A DNA stretch of 64,000 nucleotides from Parus major (lineage: Eukaryota; Chordata; Aves; Passeriformes; Paridae): positions 89,948,230 to 90,012,229 of the forward strand of contig NC_031768.1 of NCBI RefSeq assembly GCF_001522545.3, in the 5' to 3' direction. Each line of letters starts with the position of its first letter. The stretch's first letter is position 1. The position numbers and the translations under genes are program-made. The notes below the pieces were generated by a model. That model saw nothing but the letters and a program-made list of their open reading frames with translations, had not been told where the DNA came from and searched no databases. Shown in pieces: positions 49,823 to 61,661 of the stretch.

Positions 49823-52430
49823 CAACAGGGTCCAGGGACAGCTGAACCCCTCTGGGAGCAAAAGCAGCTTATTTGGACCATTGTTTGCTCATGACAACAG
49901 CTCCAGGGGTGGCAGTGCCAGTCCCTCAGGTCCAGATTGGAAAGATGGGGGCTGTTGATTTGGTCTGTCAGCAAAAATAGCCAAAGGAATGCTTGGAGAT
50001 GCCTACTGCTTTCTGACTAGGATGGGAAAGAGTTAGGGAAGACAACCCAGGACAGGGATATCATGAGCACAGGCTGTTTCGCAGCTCAGGTTAAAAGGTT
50101 CCTTTCCTTTGTGACTTTCTCCTACAACTGCACTCTGCACCACTGGCTACTGGATAGCACCTGTACCTTGAGTAGGGAAAAGCCTCTGCACAGGGCAATG
50201 CAGAGCTTGATCCAAGGAGTCCCAAAGATAAGAGTAGCCATTTCTACCCTGTGGTGATGTTTTCAAGAACTCTGCACTCTCCATGAGGTGAACACAGTGA
50301 AGAGGATAAAACAGCCAAGCAATCACAATAATTATTTAACAGAAAAGTTAAAGAAAAATCTATTTGTCACAAAGGGTCTCACATTTAATGAAGAAGAATT
50401 AAGAGGGGAAAAGATTGAAGTAGTGAAGCTGAGAAATACCTGCTCTGCTTTTCCTCCTCTCTATCTCCTCTACCATATTTCACCCTGTCTCATACCATCA
50501 CTTCTAAGACCTTCTCCCTTCTCATCTCTGAATCTCCTAAATAGGGAGTTTGGCCTTCCGGTGGGCTAGCCCCTGTCTCTAAGAATCATGTATCAGGAAT
50601 AAGAACATTGGTGTTAGGGGCTTTCCTTTTGCACTTGAGAAGCTCTCTCCAGGAACTGAGGTGTTCTCACTATTATAGCAGGCTGCCTGCAATGCACTCT
50701 GGTATCCTCTTTCTGCTGAAACTCCCTAGTTCCGGCTCCCCTGCCATTCTTTCCTTGCCATCTGTGTGCATGTGTAATAGCCTTTAAAAAGAGAGACTCA
50801 TCAAGCCCAGATATTTTAGTCCCTTCAATGCAACAGTGCCCCTGGACTGAAAATTCATGGAGAACAGTCCTAGCACAAGCCAGTCTGAGTAGAGGGATGT
50901 GGGACTCCCCTCTCCAGATGAGGCCTAGGATCAGTCCAGCCTCTAGCAATAAATGGCAGAACAAAGCTAAACTCCTCAACGTATTTGGCCAATTCTATAA
51001 CACATGGAAACACAGCCTGTATCTCCCTGTGGTGTGAAAGGGAAAGAAGGATTTTGAGTCCAGTAAAAGGAAAGAATTAAACTGTGTGTAAGCTTACCTT
51101 CTAATTCATTTATTTCTAAGTGCTGAAACTACTTCAGCTTCCAGCTCAGGATGGGAAAAAGTAGTACAAGGTCAGCTGGTCTGGAGGTAGTTTCACTCAT
51201 ACAGTCTTGAACTCTCTTGAGAGCAGACATTCCCAAAGGAGTTCAGAGCCATGTAATAATCTCTGCTTCTCATGTCACACAGAATAAAGTTTTACCAGCT
51301 TAGGTCTGCATACTTTATTCCAAAAATCCATAGGAACCAGGAGACAAGATTCTACTTTATCCCCATCTCTAGGTATATAAATATAAAATCTTAAAAAATA
51401 TATAAAATATTGGTAAAAATAGAAATATGAACCCAAGCCCTTTCTTTAAACACCCTTTTCTGTTTGTTTCACAAACTCAGATTTCAGATAATTTCTTTGA
51501 AAATGGCCATACTTATGGGACAGTGCCTCAACATAATTTGGTGTCGAGGTATAAGTATAAATATGGATATACAAGACATGTTCAATGAGTGTCACAGAAA
51601 TTCTCAGTTTTCTGGGTCCCTACAGAACAAGCCTCAAGGTGAGAGATGGGGGACATCTGGCTGGATAGGTATGTGCAGAAGCTTATAGTGCAAGGGCCTG
51701 TAATAAAAGATGTATTTTGGCTTCTATGTCTACAAAAGAAGTGGCTTCCACTACAGATAAGTTAATGTAAAAATTAAGGAAGGGAGGAAGGAAAAGGAAA
51801 AAGTGTGCATTAATTACTTCCCCTTTGAGGCCAGGTAAGTAGATCTCAACTCATCTACAGCCAGCAGAGTACTGATGTTTAGCAGTATCACCCAGGGGGA
51901 TTTCACTCACTGATATGCCAGTCACAAAAACAGGTTACAGAAAGCTCCCTGTGACACAGATGGGCACATTGACATCTAGGGACAACTGTGCGCCTTGATC
52001 TTTCTGTATAAGTGTGGCAAAAATAATTTCCAAGGCTGAATTACCTATTATTGCCATGTTTCTTTCTTTGAAGTCCTTCTGTCAGCTCCCAGTAGTGACT
52101 TTGGACTCGCTGCATGAGCAGCATCTCTCCTAAGACCCCACTTTCATAGCCATAACTGTGCTTTGAAAGGCACCTTTCTCATCTGCTAAATTATGACTGG
52201 GAAGAGGATTGTACTGACATGAATTCTTCTGACATGAGCAGAAACCAGCTGTAATTCCAGGATCTAAAGAATGCAAATGTCTCCTGGAGACATGGCAGAC
52301 TCCTGTGAGCTTGGGCTTGCTTTGCTGGCAGAGTACAAGGCCAAGTCTGCTCAGGTTTTGTGGCCTTTCTTGGCCCTGAAGTGTGGAGCTCTTATCACAG
52401 TCCAGCTGTTGCAGACAACTTCTGTAGGTG

Positions 52431-52680
52431 TCATAGAATCATGGAATAATTTAGATTGGAAAGCACCTCTAAAATCATCAAGTCCAACCATTAACCCAGC
52501 AAAGCCCACCACTAAAACACATCTCTGAGTGCCACATCTACATGTCTTTTAAATAATTCCAGGGATGGTGACTCCACCACTTCCCAGAGCAGCTGTCCCA
52601 GGATTTGACCACCCTTTCAATGAAGGATTTTTCCCTAATATCCAATCTAAACCTCTCCTGGTGCAATTTGAGGCCATTTC
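52431..52680 (-). mobile_element. CR1 LINE 3' tail, minus orientation
   Basis: The + strand starts 'tcatagaatcatggaataat', continues 'ccaaccattaacccagcaaa' and 'gccacatctacatgtctttt', and ends 'gtgcaatttgaggccatttc': the reverse complement of a CR1 3' end. About 250 bases, 5'-truncated. Confidence 0.93.
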
Positions 52681-52910
52681 TATGCAAGACCTTGAGCTGC
52701 ATGGAGACTCAGAAATTTCTGAGTCACTCCTCCCTTCAGAAATGCAGTTGAGGAAAGATGTGGAAAAGTCCATCTTTTTTGGCCTTGCCATCCTGCCACG
52801 CTAGTCAGGCTCCCCTAAAAGTACCAGCAAGGGTTCCCAGTGTCTTTTTGCTGGGCTGGTTCTCAGGAGGTGAGGTCTCACTTTTGTATAATGAGATGCC
52901 TTTCACACAA

Positions 52911-53160
52911 ATGCAGAATGGTTTGGATTTGAAGGGACTTTAGAGATTACCTAGTTCCAACCCTCCTGCCATGGGCAGGGACACCTTCCACTAGATGAGG
53001 CGTGACTTCCTCTTCAGGATGCATCATCACACCAGGTTGCTCAAAGGCCCCTCACAGCCTGGCCTTGAACACTTACAGGGATGGGACATCCAAGTTTTCT
53101 CTGGGCAGCCTGTGCCAGTGTCTCACCAGGCTCACAATGAAGAATTTTTTTCCTGGCCTT
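52911..53160 (-). mobile_element. CR1 LINE 3' tail, minus orientation (second copy)
   Basis: The + strand shows 'atgcagaatggtttggattt', 'cctgccatgggcagggacac', 'cacagcctggccttgaacac' and 'ctctgggcagcctgtgccag'. Its subfamily sequence differs from the copy 230 bases to the left, so these are two insertions, not one duplicated element. A short extra segment near 52996-53026 interrupts the usual consensus. Confidence 0.93.
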
Positions 53161-54811
53161 ATCCTGAGTGAGAGGCCCAAGAAGGGCAAGCTTGAGCTCA
53201 CACTCACCTATTCAGTGGACACATGTGGTGTTTGCAGTTGCCATTTCAAGTTCTCTGCCCTGGACCCTGACTTTTCTCAGGAACTGACCACAGACCGGGG
53301 CAGCTGTTGCACTGTGAGGCAGACTGGATAGGGGTGGCTATGCCATGCTTGCCCACCCTGACCTTACTCCAGAGCCTGCCTGCCGGTGCCCTTCATCTGA
53401 AACCAAAGTAATCAAAGCTCATGACTGCCCTTCCTTCATGCCTGAGCTTCATTTGTGGGAAGAATGTAAAGGGGATATGATAATTCTTTTTAAACACCCG
53501 GGAGGGAGAAGAGCTATTTAAGCACAAAGCCTAAGGACAAATGGGCTATGAATAAAACAAGTCTGGAACTACAAAGTCCCTGATCATCAGAGGAGGAAGG
53601 GGAGAACAGTCCAATGAGTTTTAAATGGACACTTACTGCTTTGTGACAGAGATTGAATGACACGATTCTGAGTTTGATGACCAAAGATGTCCTTTTGCAG
53701 CCTCTGTCCCTAAATAACAGGCAACCAGGCACGATATCCATGGCCTAGGAAAGAAGTGATTTAGCAAGGTCCAAGTTCTCATTTCTTTTGTTTTTTTCCC
53801 CTTTGCACATTGGGATTTACCTACATACATGAGGACAAAAACTTGCCCAAGGAAATAGAGCAAGCAGCAACCAAGAACTCAATTCCCAGGCAGTCGCTCC
53901 TCCCTGGCAGCCCAGAGAGTCAACGCTCCCTCCTGAGCAGTGCTGATGGTGCTCATTCCTGCATGCTCTCTGACACAGCTCTGGTGAAGGCCAGCTGCTG
54001 TACATGATATGTTCTTTTTCTGGGAACCCTGTCCGGCCCTGGCAGGAGACACTGCCATCAGCTAGCAGACCTCTAACACCTCGAACCCAGTGCAAGGAGG
54101 GCTGTGTATATTTAAAGCTTTTCTCGGTTCTTATTTCTCTCTGCTCAGTCCTTGGGGAAAAGGTCTTTCTTGTCTCAAGGACCACCCTGTTCCTCCAGGG
54201 CCCTGCCTCTCTGATCCTTCCTGTGGATGCAGGATGGGAGCTCCCAGCTCTTGTCTGCAGCATCCTGGACTTTCCAAGATTTCAGAGGTCCTGGCTTGGG
54301 TCAGAAACTGGGGAAATCTGGCTTGTTCCTGAGAGCCAGAGGCATAGGAATGACATGGACACATGTAGGTGAGCTGGCTTAATGCTAAGCATGGCTTCCT
54401 CCTCCAGCACCCACTAAAAGCACCCAGCTTTCTGCCCTGCATAGGCTTCACAGCAACATCCAGCCTTCAGTTTCAAAACAGCTTTTCTGAGGCCAGAAAG
54501 AGAACCAGGAAGCGACGGTCTCACTTGTTTCAAGGACAGCCCCAAACAACACTAGTCAGTCTGTTTTGGAAAGGGCAGCTTAGCACTGTGGCCCCTGCCC
54601 AGTCCTAGACCCCTGGAGCAGTGCACACACACAATTCCCTGTCTGCCCTCGACACGCAAGTTGCACAGCTGAGTTGTCAAAACATCTGTGATGTAGTGCC
54701 AGCAGGGACTGGCTGGGAGCAGTGGCAGGTGGCCCCTGCACCCATGGGTGCTCGGTGGCATGGGCACCAGCCTCGGTTAGCTCACGGCTGGGGAGGCTGT
54801 GCTTTGGCTTG

Positions 54812-55020
54812 CAGCTGGCTAAAATTAGGGATGCCAGGAGCAGATAAAAATACAGCCCTAGCTATGTGAAACCTTTAGGGAGGCAGCCAAAGAGCACGCT
54901 GCCGTATGTCTGACCCCGCTGAGCGGCTGCGCAACAATTAAAGCTCCAGGGCAGCATTTTTGAAGCATTACCTGTGAAAGCCAGCTCTGAGGGAGTGACC
55001 TTTGCGTGTTCCATATTTGG
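54812..55020. promoter_or_regulatory. Candidate muscle enhancer A in CASQ2 intron 1
   Basis: Within 209 bases: E-box CAGCTG (54812-54817), a perfect MEF2 site CTAAAATTAG (54819-54828) one base away, AGATAA (54842-54847, GATA type), a nuclear-receptor-type TGACCTTTG (54996-55004) and a perfect CArG box CCATATTTGG (55011-55020). The local sequence is non-repetitive and has CpGs in its middle (54900-54930). Under equal base frequencies a perfect MEF2 or CArG match is each expected about once per 16 kb, so both in 200 bases is noteworthy. Function is inferred. Confidence 0.4.
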
Positions 55021-58000
55021 GGACTTGCCTTTTAGTCCAAGGAGCAGTGATCCCTAGGAGAGGAGGTTCAGCCTCTCCAAGCAGCTCAGGTGGTGGAAAA
55101 GTGTAGTAAGGTGGGACCAATGTACTCTCCTTTAGTCCTCACTGCCAGCAAGTTGACTTTTCTAGTGGCAGCTGCTCAGCAGGCTTCTGAGCCCTGCTCT
55201 TTGATCACCACAGTGTTTCAGGACAGCCTGAATTATGGAAGAGCCTAAGACATTACTAGTGTGGTATGCAAGGGAGTGCTAGTGGGGACAGCATTAGGAA
55301 AGAGAAAGAACAGGCTGTGTTCTCCAAGAAACTACCCAGTGTCTCAGAGCAGCCAGTTATAGTGTGTAGGTGGGAGTCCTGCATAAGGACATCTGGGGGA
55401 ATAGACTAAGACAGTTGCCATCTCCTCCTGCTGTTTCTGAAAATAAAAACCTGATGTTCTGGGTTATACAATCATCATTTCATCAACCAGAATCTGACCA
55501 TCAGCATTAAAGGCAGTAGGAGAGAAGCAGCAGAGGAGTGCAGATTGCTTGAGGCACTTTTCCTCATCATCTCCTGTTGCTCCTCTCCGTGCATTGCTGG
55601 AGTTTTGTTCTTCTTCCTCCACGGCTAAATAGCAAAACAGAAATCTCCCCATGGTTAAGAGAAGTATACTCATGATGGCTTTCAGACACACCCAAATGCC
55701 TCCAGCCCCCTTCCTCCCAGCCTGAGCAGCTGGGGAAGATGAGCTTTATTGTCTGTGGGAGCTCTGGGCAGGTGCTAGAGAAGTGGGAAGAAAATCCAGG
55801 CCAGAATGCCATAAAGTCACTTCACAATGAAAATTGACCATGACCAGACACCCCTCCCACCCCCATTTTTAACTCTCTCTGAAGGATTTTGTCTGTCATT
55901 TAGCAGCAAAACTGAATGCAAGGTTTGGCACAATCAGTGCTGCCTGCAGCTGGAATAGCAGAATGGTCAGGCAGACAGTGACATTTCTGCTGTTGTATAA
56001 TCCAGGATTTCAGAATGGGACTTCTTAAATGTCCTAGAACTTCCCAGCATCATGCCTAGGCTCAGATGGGTATAGTGCGTGTGAAGCTGAGATGTTGGGC
56101 AGGGAGTTGTGCCTTTCCATATCCACTGTTTGGAGTGCTTGTAACTGCTGACACCATCCAGGATGAGAGGATTCTTGCATACTTGGTAGTACTCAAACTT
56201 CACTTTGGGGTGGACCTCTCACACATCCCAGAGGGCCATTCACCCCCTCATGCTCACCCAAATTCGAGCATGGTTATTACCTGAGGGATATGGCAGAAAG
56301 GAGGAATGCTGCCGAACTCACACCTCCTTATCCCAGTGCTGCACAGGGCACAGCCTGGGATCCTCTGGGTAGAAAGTATGCATTGCAAAGACTTCATGTA
56401 CATGAGAATAAGTCTGCAAAATGTGCGTGGGACATGAACTTATAACCTACTGGGCTCTTTGCTCATGCTCTCAGCCAACTCTGACAGCCCAAAGCTCCTG
56501 CTCTACCTCAGGGACTACATGATCTGTTATGTCCAGTTCTTCCAAGGCAGTTTCTACCCTCCATGTCTCCAGGCAGCTGTTGAAGCTAAATTACATGCTA
56601 TAGAGATAGAGGCTGACACAAAGGCAAGGGCTCTGGCTGGCCAAAACTTCGAGCAATATGAATTTAAAGGCGGGAGGAGGGGCTGTGCTCTTAGATTACA
56701 GATGCCTCAGGTCCCAAGGTCCTGAGCCAAGAGGATTGTCAAGATTGGAAACATTATCTGCATTCAAATCCCACTAGCATTATGGAATCAAAAAATACTG
56801 TAAGGGGATATATAAATGCTTGCTACTGTAATGAGTAGGGGGCAGTTGGCCAAACTGCTGTGCCTCTGGCATACTCCATATTTTGCTGCCTTTTGGGGTT
56901 CAAATATAGGTGTGGGAATATATCGTCACCTATGCATGGGTTAGACTCACCTGCTGCAGTGGAAAGCAGGGAAAGCAAGAACAGAAGCAATGCCCAGCCC
57001 CTGTGTAGCTTGCACTTGCAAAAGCCACCATAAACACCCTGCAAAGTCTCCTGCCCCCAGGCTCTGCCATAGTGGGAAGGGCTCCCAAAAGTCTCATGCT
57101 GCACAAAGACCTCGCTGTTGTGAGACCCTGCTGTGGAGAGGAGCTCAGACTGTACTGTTCTCCTCGTTGTCTCATTGGCATGAAGATACCCTCAGAGGAG
57201 GCAGGCTGACCACTGAGCTCCCAGCTGCGTCCCCTCAGGCACACTCACACACCATACACAAGCACTCTCCTATATTCCCAAACTGTTGCACATCTCTGAG
57301 GATGAGCTTCTTCAGAGGAACACCCTCAGACACTGACACCCACCATACATACACTCCAGGAAACAGTTTTGTTGGACACAGTCACACAAGACCTGCCTCA
57401 AAAACAGGCACATCTCCAGCATTACTGGGACCACTTTTGACTGTTGAGCATTCCCATAGAATCAGACAGAGTCTTTCATCACATCACCCACATTTTCTTG
57501 ACACTTTTTCTCTTTTCTAGCAAGCTTCCATGCTCAGAGCTACGGAGCTGCACCCACACCTCTCCAAAGATTTATCTTATGTGTGCTGCATGCTGACATA
57601 CATAATTCCTGATCAATGCCTCCTCTCTTGCACACATCCCTGCTCACATCCAACCACTTGTCTGTAGCAGGTGTTTCAGCTTTTCTGCATATTTCTGACC
57701 TTCAAACACCTGCAAGAAACTCTAACCATCTCCTGTGTGCAGGAGTCAAGAACTACTGGGTTTAAACTACCCTGACTTTGTCTGGCACATGGCTGACATA
57801 ACTGTAAGTAACTAAATCAAGTATGGACTGGACTGGATGACTGAACAAGTTCCCTTGACCATGCTGTGTTTTTCTCAGGTCACAGAGCAGCCAAAGACTC
57901 AAGTGGTAAGATTCTCAGGAACCTCTTGCTGGTGTACACAACTACCAACAAGCAGGGACGTGCTGACAATGTCCCAAAAAGTTGATTATCCTACAGGCTC

Positions 58001-58749
58001 CATCCTTTTGTCCAGTCAGGGAAGATCTCCATAATGGGAAACAAAATCTCTTCTCTTACCACCACTCACCTGCAGATGTCTAGAGAGCTCACAAGAGATG
58101 TCCATCTCTCATTGCAAATATGGGGCTCCAGCTGCTCCCAGGTGCTCTGAGGTGGCCTGAGCCACCAGATGGGATGCCAAACCAGATCTGTGCCTTATCA
58201 GCCTAATCAATGGATATACAAACACAAACCCATGATCTGTCCCTTTCAGACAGTGTCCATTGCAAGCACAAGCCCTGAATGTGCAGCCTTCCCTTCATTT
58301 CAAAGCACTGGCAAAGAGCAAGGAAAGAGCAATGACATCCCTGTTTTCTGTGTAACACAGGCACCCCTTTTGCCTCCCATGGTGGCATTTGCCCCTAAAG
58401 ACAGGACAGGTGACTGCAGGGCCATCAAGGTTGCAGCAATGCTGTGGTGGTTGGTGGAATATTTTTCCTCCTGGAGAGCTCTGGGACAGGTCTGAAGATG
58501 TGTGATGGGTGGAAGGGAGAAAACACCTACATTCTCCATCTCTCCCTTTTGCTCAAGCAAGGTCCCTGATCACCAGGGTGCCTGCCACCACCCCCCCGAA
58601 TTTCAGGAGCAGTTTGTGTGCTGACAGCACAGGGAGCTGGCTGGCCCCATGACACCCTGTTGTACAGGCGAGATGGCTGCCCCACCACTTTTGCTCCCCA
58701 ATGCCTCTAATCACCGCTCACTCTCACAGAGGCCTGGCACAGGCAGGAG

Positions 58750-58974
58750 CTATTTATAGCAGGGGAGCCAAGGGGCCACGTGGCCATGCTGGCAGCGCTG
58801 CTGGGTGACATTCAAACTGGCTTTGAGTCTGGGGGAGGGAGCCAAAATGAGCTGGGGCAGGGGGGAGCTTCCTCATAAATCAACCCACCATCTCTCTGGC
58901 CATGGCATTCTTCTGCCCTCCTCCAGCCTTCTGTTGTCAAGCACTGACAGCCGTGCCCTAATAGGGACATTCCT
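58750..58974. promoter_or_regulatory. Candidate muscle enhancer B in CASQ2 intron 1
   Basis: Within 225 bases: a perfect MEF2/TATA-like CTATTTATAG (58750-58759), a 12-bp palindrome GGCCACGTGGCC around a CACGTG E-box (58774-58785), a CArG-like CCTAATAGGG with one mismatch (58957-58966) and a perfect MCAT/TEAD site CATTCCT (58968-58974). The block is GC-richer than the flanks. It lies 1.1 kb upstream of exon 2 and could be an enhancer or an internal promoter. Confidence 0.38.
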
Positions 58975-60044
58975 GCCCCAGAGGCTCATGACCCCTCATC
59001 TCCATCATCCCCCGCCATCCGGCAGGGCTGGGAGGAGGAACAGCAAGAAGACCATCAGCATCAGAGGCATTTGTACAGCAGGAAGGGAGAGGGAGGAGGC
59101 TCTTACAGCTGCTTGGTGGCTCTCAGAGCATCATTACTCCCTTGTAGGGTCTCTAGTATTCTTGTGGTGGGGCTGTCAGTCACACAGTGCGTAAGTGGAT
59201 TCATTTAACCAGGGTCACTGCCTCTCTAGGAACCAATTTGGAATTCACAGGGTCTCACCCGGGGTTGCTCTCACCACAGGGCCCTTGCAGAGCGTCTCTC
59301 CTTTCCTCACATATCTGTTTTCACAAAACAGGCAGGAACTCGATATCTTCAAGAGGCCCCTTCGTCAAAGATGGTGGGAACAGGGTGCAGTGGTTTTGCA
59401 AAGCTGTGAGAAGATGAACACAAGCATGCCTGGGCTTAGATGCATCTCCTTAGTAAAAACAGGGGAGCAGGATCTGGGGGCTTACTGAAGCCTGGACAGG
59501 AGGCATGACTTCAAGCACTTCATAGGAAAAGGAGCCTGCTTTGGCCACCCCATCACATGCATGAAGAAAACATGATGCTAGAGTCCTGCATTCACTGCTG
59601 CCTGGCACCAAGCACTTCTGGAGTTTAAATGTCCATGGCACCCACATCACACCCTTCTGCAGGAGGCCACTGAGACACCACAGAGGAAACAGGTTGTGCT
59701 TTGTGTTGGTGGCACAGGACTTTCTTCCAGCCATTCTCCCTGCTTTGGTGTCCCCAGTTCACTCAGGAGCCCTCTCCTGAGGCTGGTGTCAAACAGCAGT
59801 GAACAGCACACGGTAGTGCCAGCAAACTCCCTGCTGTAGCACAATGGGAAGAAACCCAACCCTTGTGACCTCTGGGTTATCTCAGCAGAGAGGCAGCATG
59901 TGACACATCCCACCCATTGGTGCTGTTCAGCAGCAGAATATGGGTCACTTGTGTCTGTCATGTCATGCTAGCAGGGCATGATGCCCTTTAGCTACCCTGT
60001 TGTGTTAACACTACTAATGTTGGGCTCTCTGCTTCCTCCCACAG

Positions 60045-60129
60045 CTGGCAGCTCAGGTCCTGGAGCCCAGGAGCATTGGCTTTGGGATGGTGGACTCCAA
60101 GAAGGATGCCAAGCTTGCCAAGAAGTTAG
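60045..60129 (+). CDS. CASQ2: CASQ2 exon 2, residues 79-107 (part)
   Basis: 85 bases between ...CCCACAG and GTGAGC, the same length as I recall for human exon 2 (c.235-319). It encodes [20 protein letters not shown] and then DAKLAKKL, with the last codon split after its first G. This is the middle of thioredoxin-like domain I (beta strand GFGMVD, then the AKLAKKLG helix found in all calsequestrins). No stop or frameshift. The phase matches exons 1 and 3 exactly. Confidence 0.97.
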
Positions 60130-61560
60130 GTGAGCCCCAGGTCTGACATCTCTGGAATAGCTTGGAGAGACTGTGGGAGTGATGTCCAACAGGCAGCCCC
60201 ATAGAGGGCAGCCAAATCCTTGTTACCAGGATGATAGTGGCACTTGCACACTGACCACCCGCCCCCCCAACAGGGGCAAGATCAGGGTGGGAGTGAGGAT
60301 GACAGAGACAAGCCAAGACCCTTCCAGAAAAAGGGTCTGTTTGACAAAACAAATCAAACCAAGCAAAAAAGAAAGGCAATTCATGCTGTAATGATGAAAG
60401 GGTGTAAGTTCACAGCTTTCTGCACAAAAATAGTAAATAAATGCCGTGGAGTAACTTCCTGCTCTTCCTACACAGAACCAGGACCAACACATCAGTGCAG
60501 AACCAGAACATATGGGGAAAACACTCAGTCCCCCAAATCATCAGCCCCATGACAAAATGACCCCCGTCAACAATTGGGGCAGCCACAGCCTTGCTTGGCA
60601 GTCAGGTGCCAATCGTTCTGACTCGTTCACCAGAGTGAAAAAGGAAATCTGCTCTGAAGGTAGAAGGCTGCTCCAGTGCCCTCCCCTGGACACAGCTGCC
60701 TTCCAGGGGCTGGCAGTCCCTTCATATTTTAGCCCACAAAGCAATATGGAAATACTCTGATACATTAGTACAACAAATATACCACAAAACCTAAGGTTTA
60801 AGCATACTAGACTATAATTCTCTTCCCTAAATTGGAGGCTGTGAGTGCTAATGGGAGCTAAACTAAAGACAAGAGCTTCTGCATCTCCAAGAAGGAGCCA
60901 ACTACAAACCTCCTTGGCCAGTGGTACCCTGCCATACTGCATTGCAGGAGGATAGTGCTGTTGATTTTGGAGCCTTCAACAAGGTTCTGTGGCACTCAGT
61001 CCTCAGTCCAGTGACATAGCATTGAAATCTGTCACCCTGTGGTATGTAGTATGTCTGTCATTGGTTTCTAACCCTTTTGCCAAGGCCAGCTAAGCCTCAG
61101 ACAGTTTGAAGCCCACTTTCAGGTCACTGGTGACATTCACATTGTTCAGCCTTCTCTGGACAGTGAGCACAACAAGAATCAAAATCCCTTTTCTATATAG
61201 TGACAGGTTGTCAAAATCTGAGCTGTCAGTTACAGCCCAGTATTTACTGCAAGATAGACAGCCAAGCAAAAACAAGTTCTGGTGCAGAATTTTTCCAGCT
61301 GAGACCAAACTGTGACCTGAATGAGGAGTTCAACATTTGGGAAGAAGTTAGCACCAGTTCTGACTGAAGTCTGTCCCCTGTGTCATGAAACATCAGTCAG
61401 GGGATTATTCAGGTTGTTATCTTCTAACTAGACCGACACAGAAAACAGGCAACTGCATTTTCCCAGGAGGAATTGCTGGGCTAACAAGCAAGACACTCTA
61501 CACTAAACATGCACTCAACAACATGTTAACCACTTATTGTTTCCCCTCTTCTTCTTTCAG
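60130..61560 (+). other. CASQ2: CASQ2 intron 2 (1.43 kb)
   Basis: GT...AG intron with a strong pyrimidine tract (CCCTCTTCTTCTTTCAG) at the acceptor. No repeat family or other feature recognised, apart from short A-rich and C-rich runs near 60260-60375. Confidence 0.93.
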
Positions 61561-61661
61561 GCTTGGTTGAAGAGGGAAGTCTCTATGTCTTTAAGGACGA
61601 GCGGTTGGTTGAGTTTGATGGGGAACTGTCTGCAGATGTCTTGGTGGAATTCCTCTTGGAT
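61561..61661 (+). CDS. CASQ2: CASQ2 exon 3, residues 107 (part)-140
   Basis: 101 bases, equal to the human exon (c.320-420), bounded by TTTCAG and GTAAGC, ending in phase 0. It encodes the rest of G107 and then [20 protein letters not shown] with [13 protein letters not shown]. This is the C-terminal beta-sheet and last helix of thioredoxin-like domain I. The acidic character expected of a calsequestrin is evident. Exons 1-3 together give exactly 140 codons. Confidence 0.97.

Larger units (their letters stand above)
46115..60044 (+). other. CASQ2: CASQ2 intron 1 (13.9 kb)
   Basis: Bounded by GTAAGT and a pyrimidine-rich ...CCTCCCACAG acceptor. It holds three CR1 copies (47.4, 52.4 and 52.9 kb), a CTCF-like site at 49810-49822 and two clusters of muscle-type motifs (54.81-55.02 kb and 58.75-58.97 kb). 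There is an AT-rich stretch at about 51370-51425 and homeodomain-rich sequence near 46735-46810. No nested gene is recognised: the long open frame at 56990-57520 is His/Ser/Thr/Pro-rich and has no domain. Confidence 0.9.

Noticed and set aside
56990..57520. 176-codon + strand open frame in CASQ2 intron 1
   Set aside because: His/Ser/Thr/Pro-rich, with no recognised domain, no splice or promoter context and an overlapping open frame on the other strand. Most likely chance.
60198..60209. CTCF-like CCCATAGAGGGC in CASQ2 intron 2
   Set aside because: Two mismatches in the core, including key positions. Too weak to list as a site.
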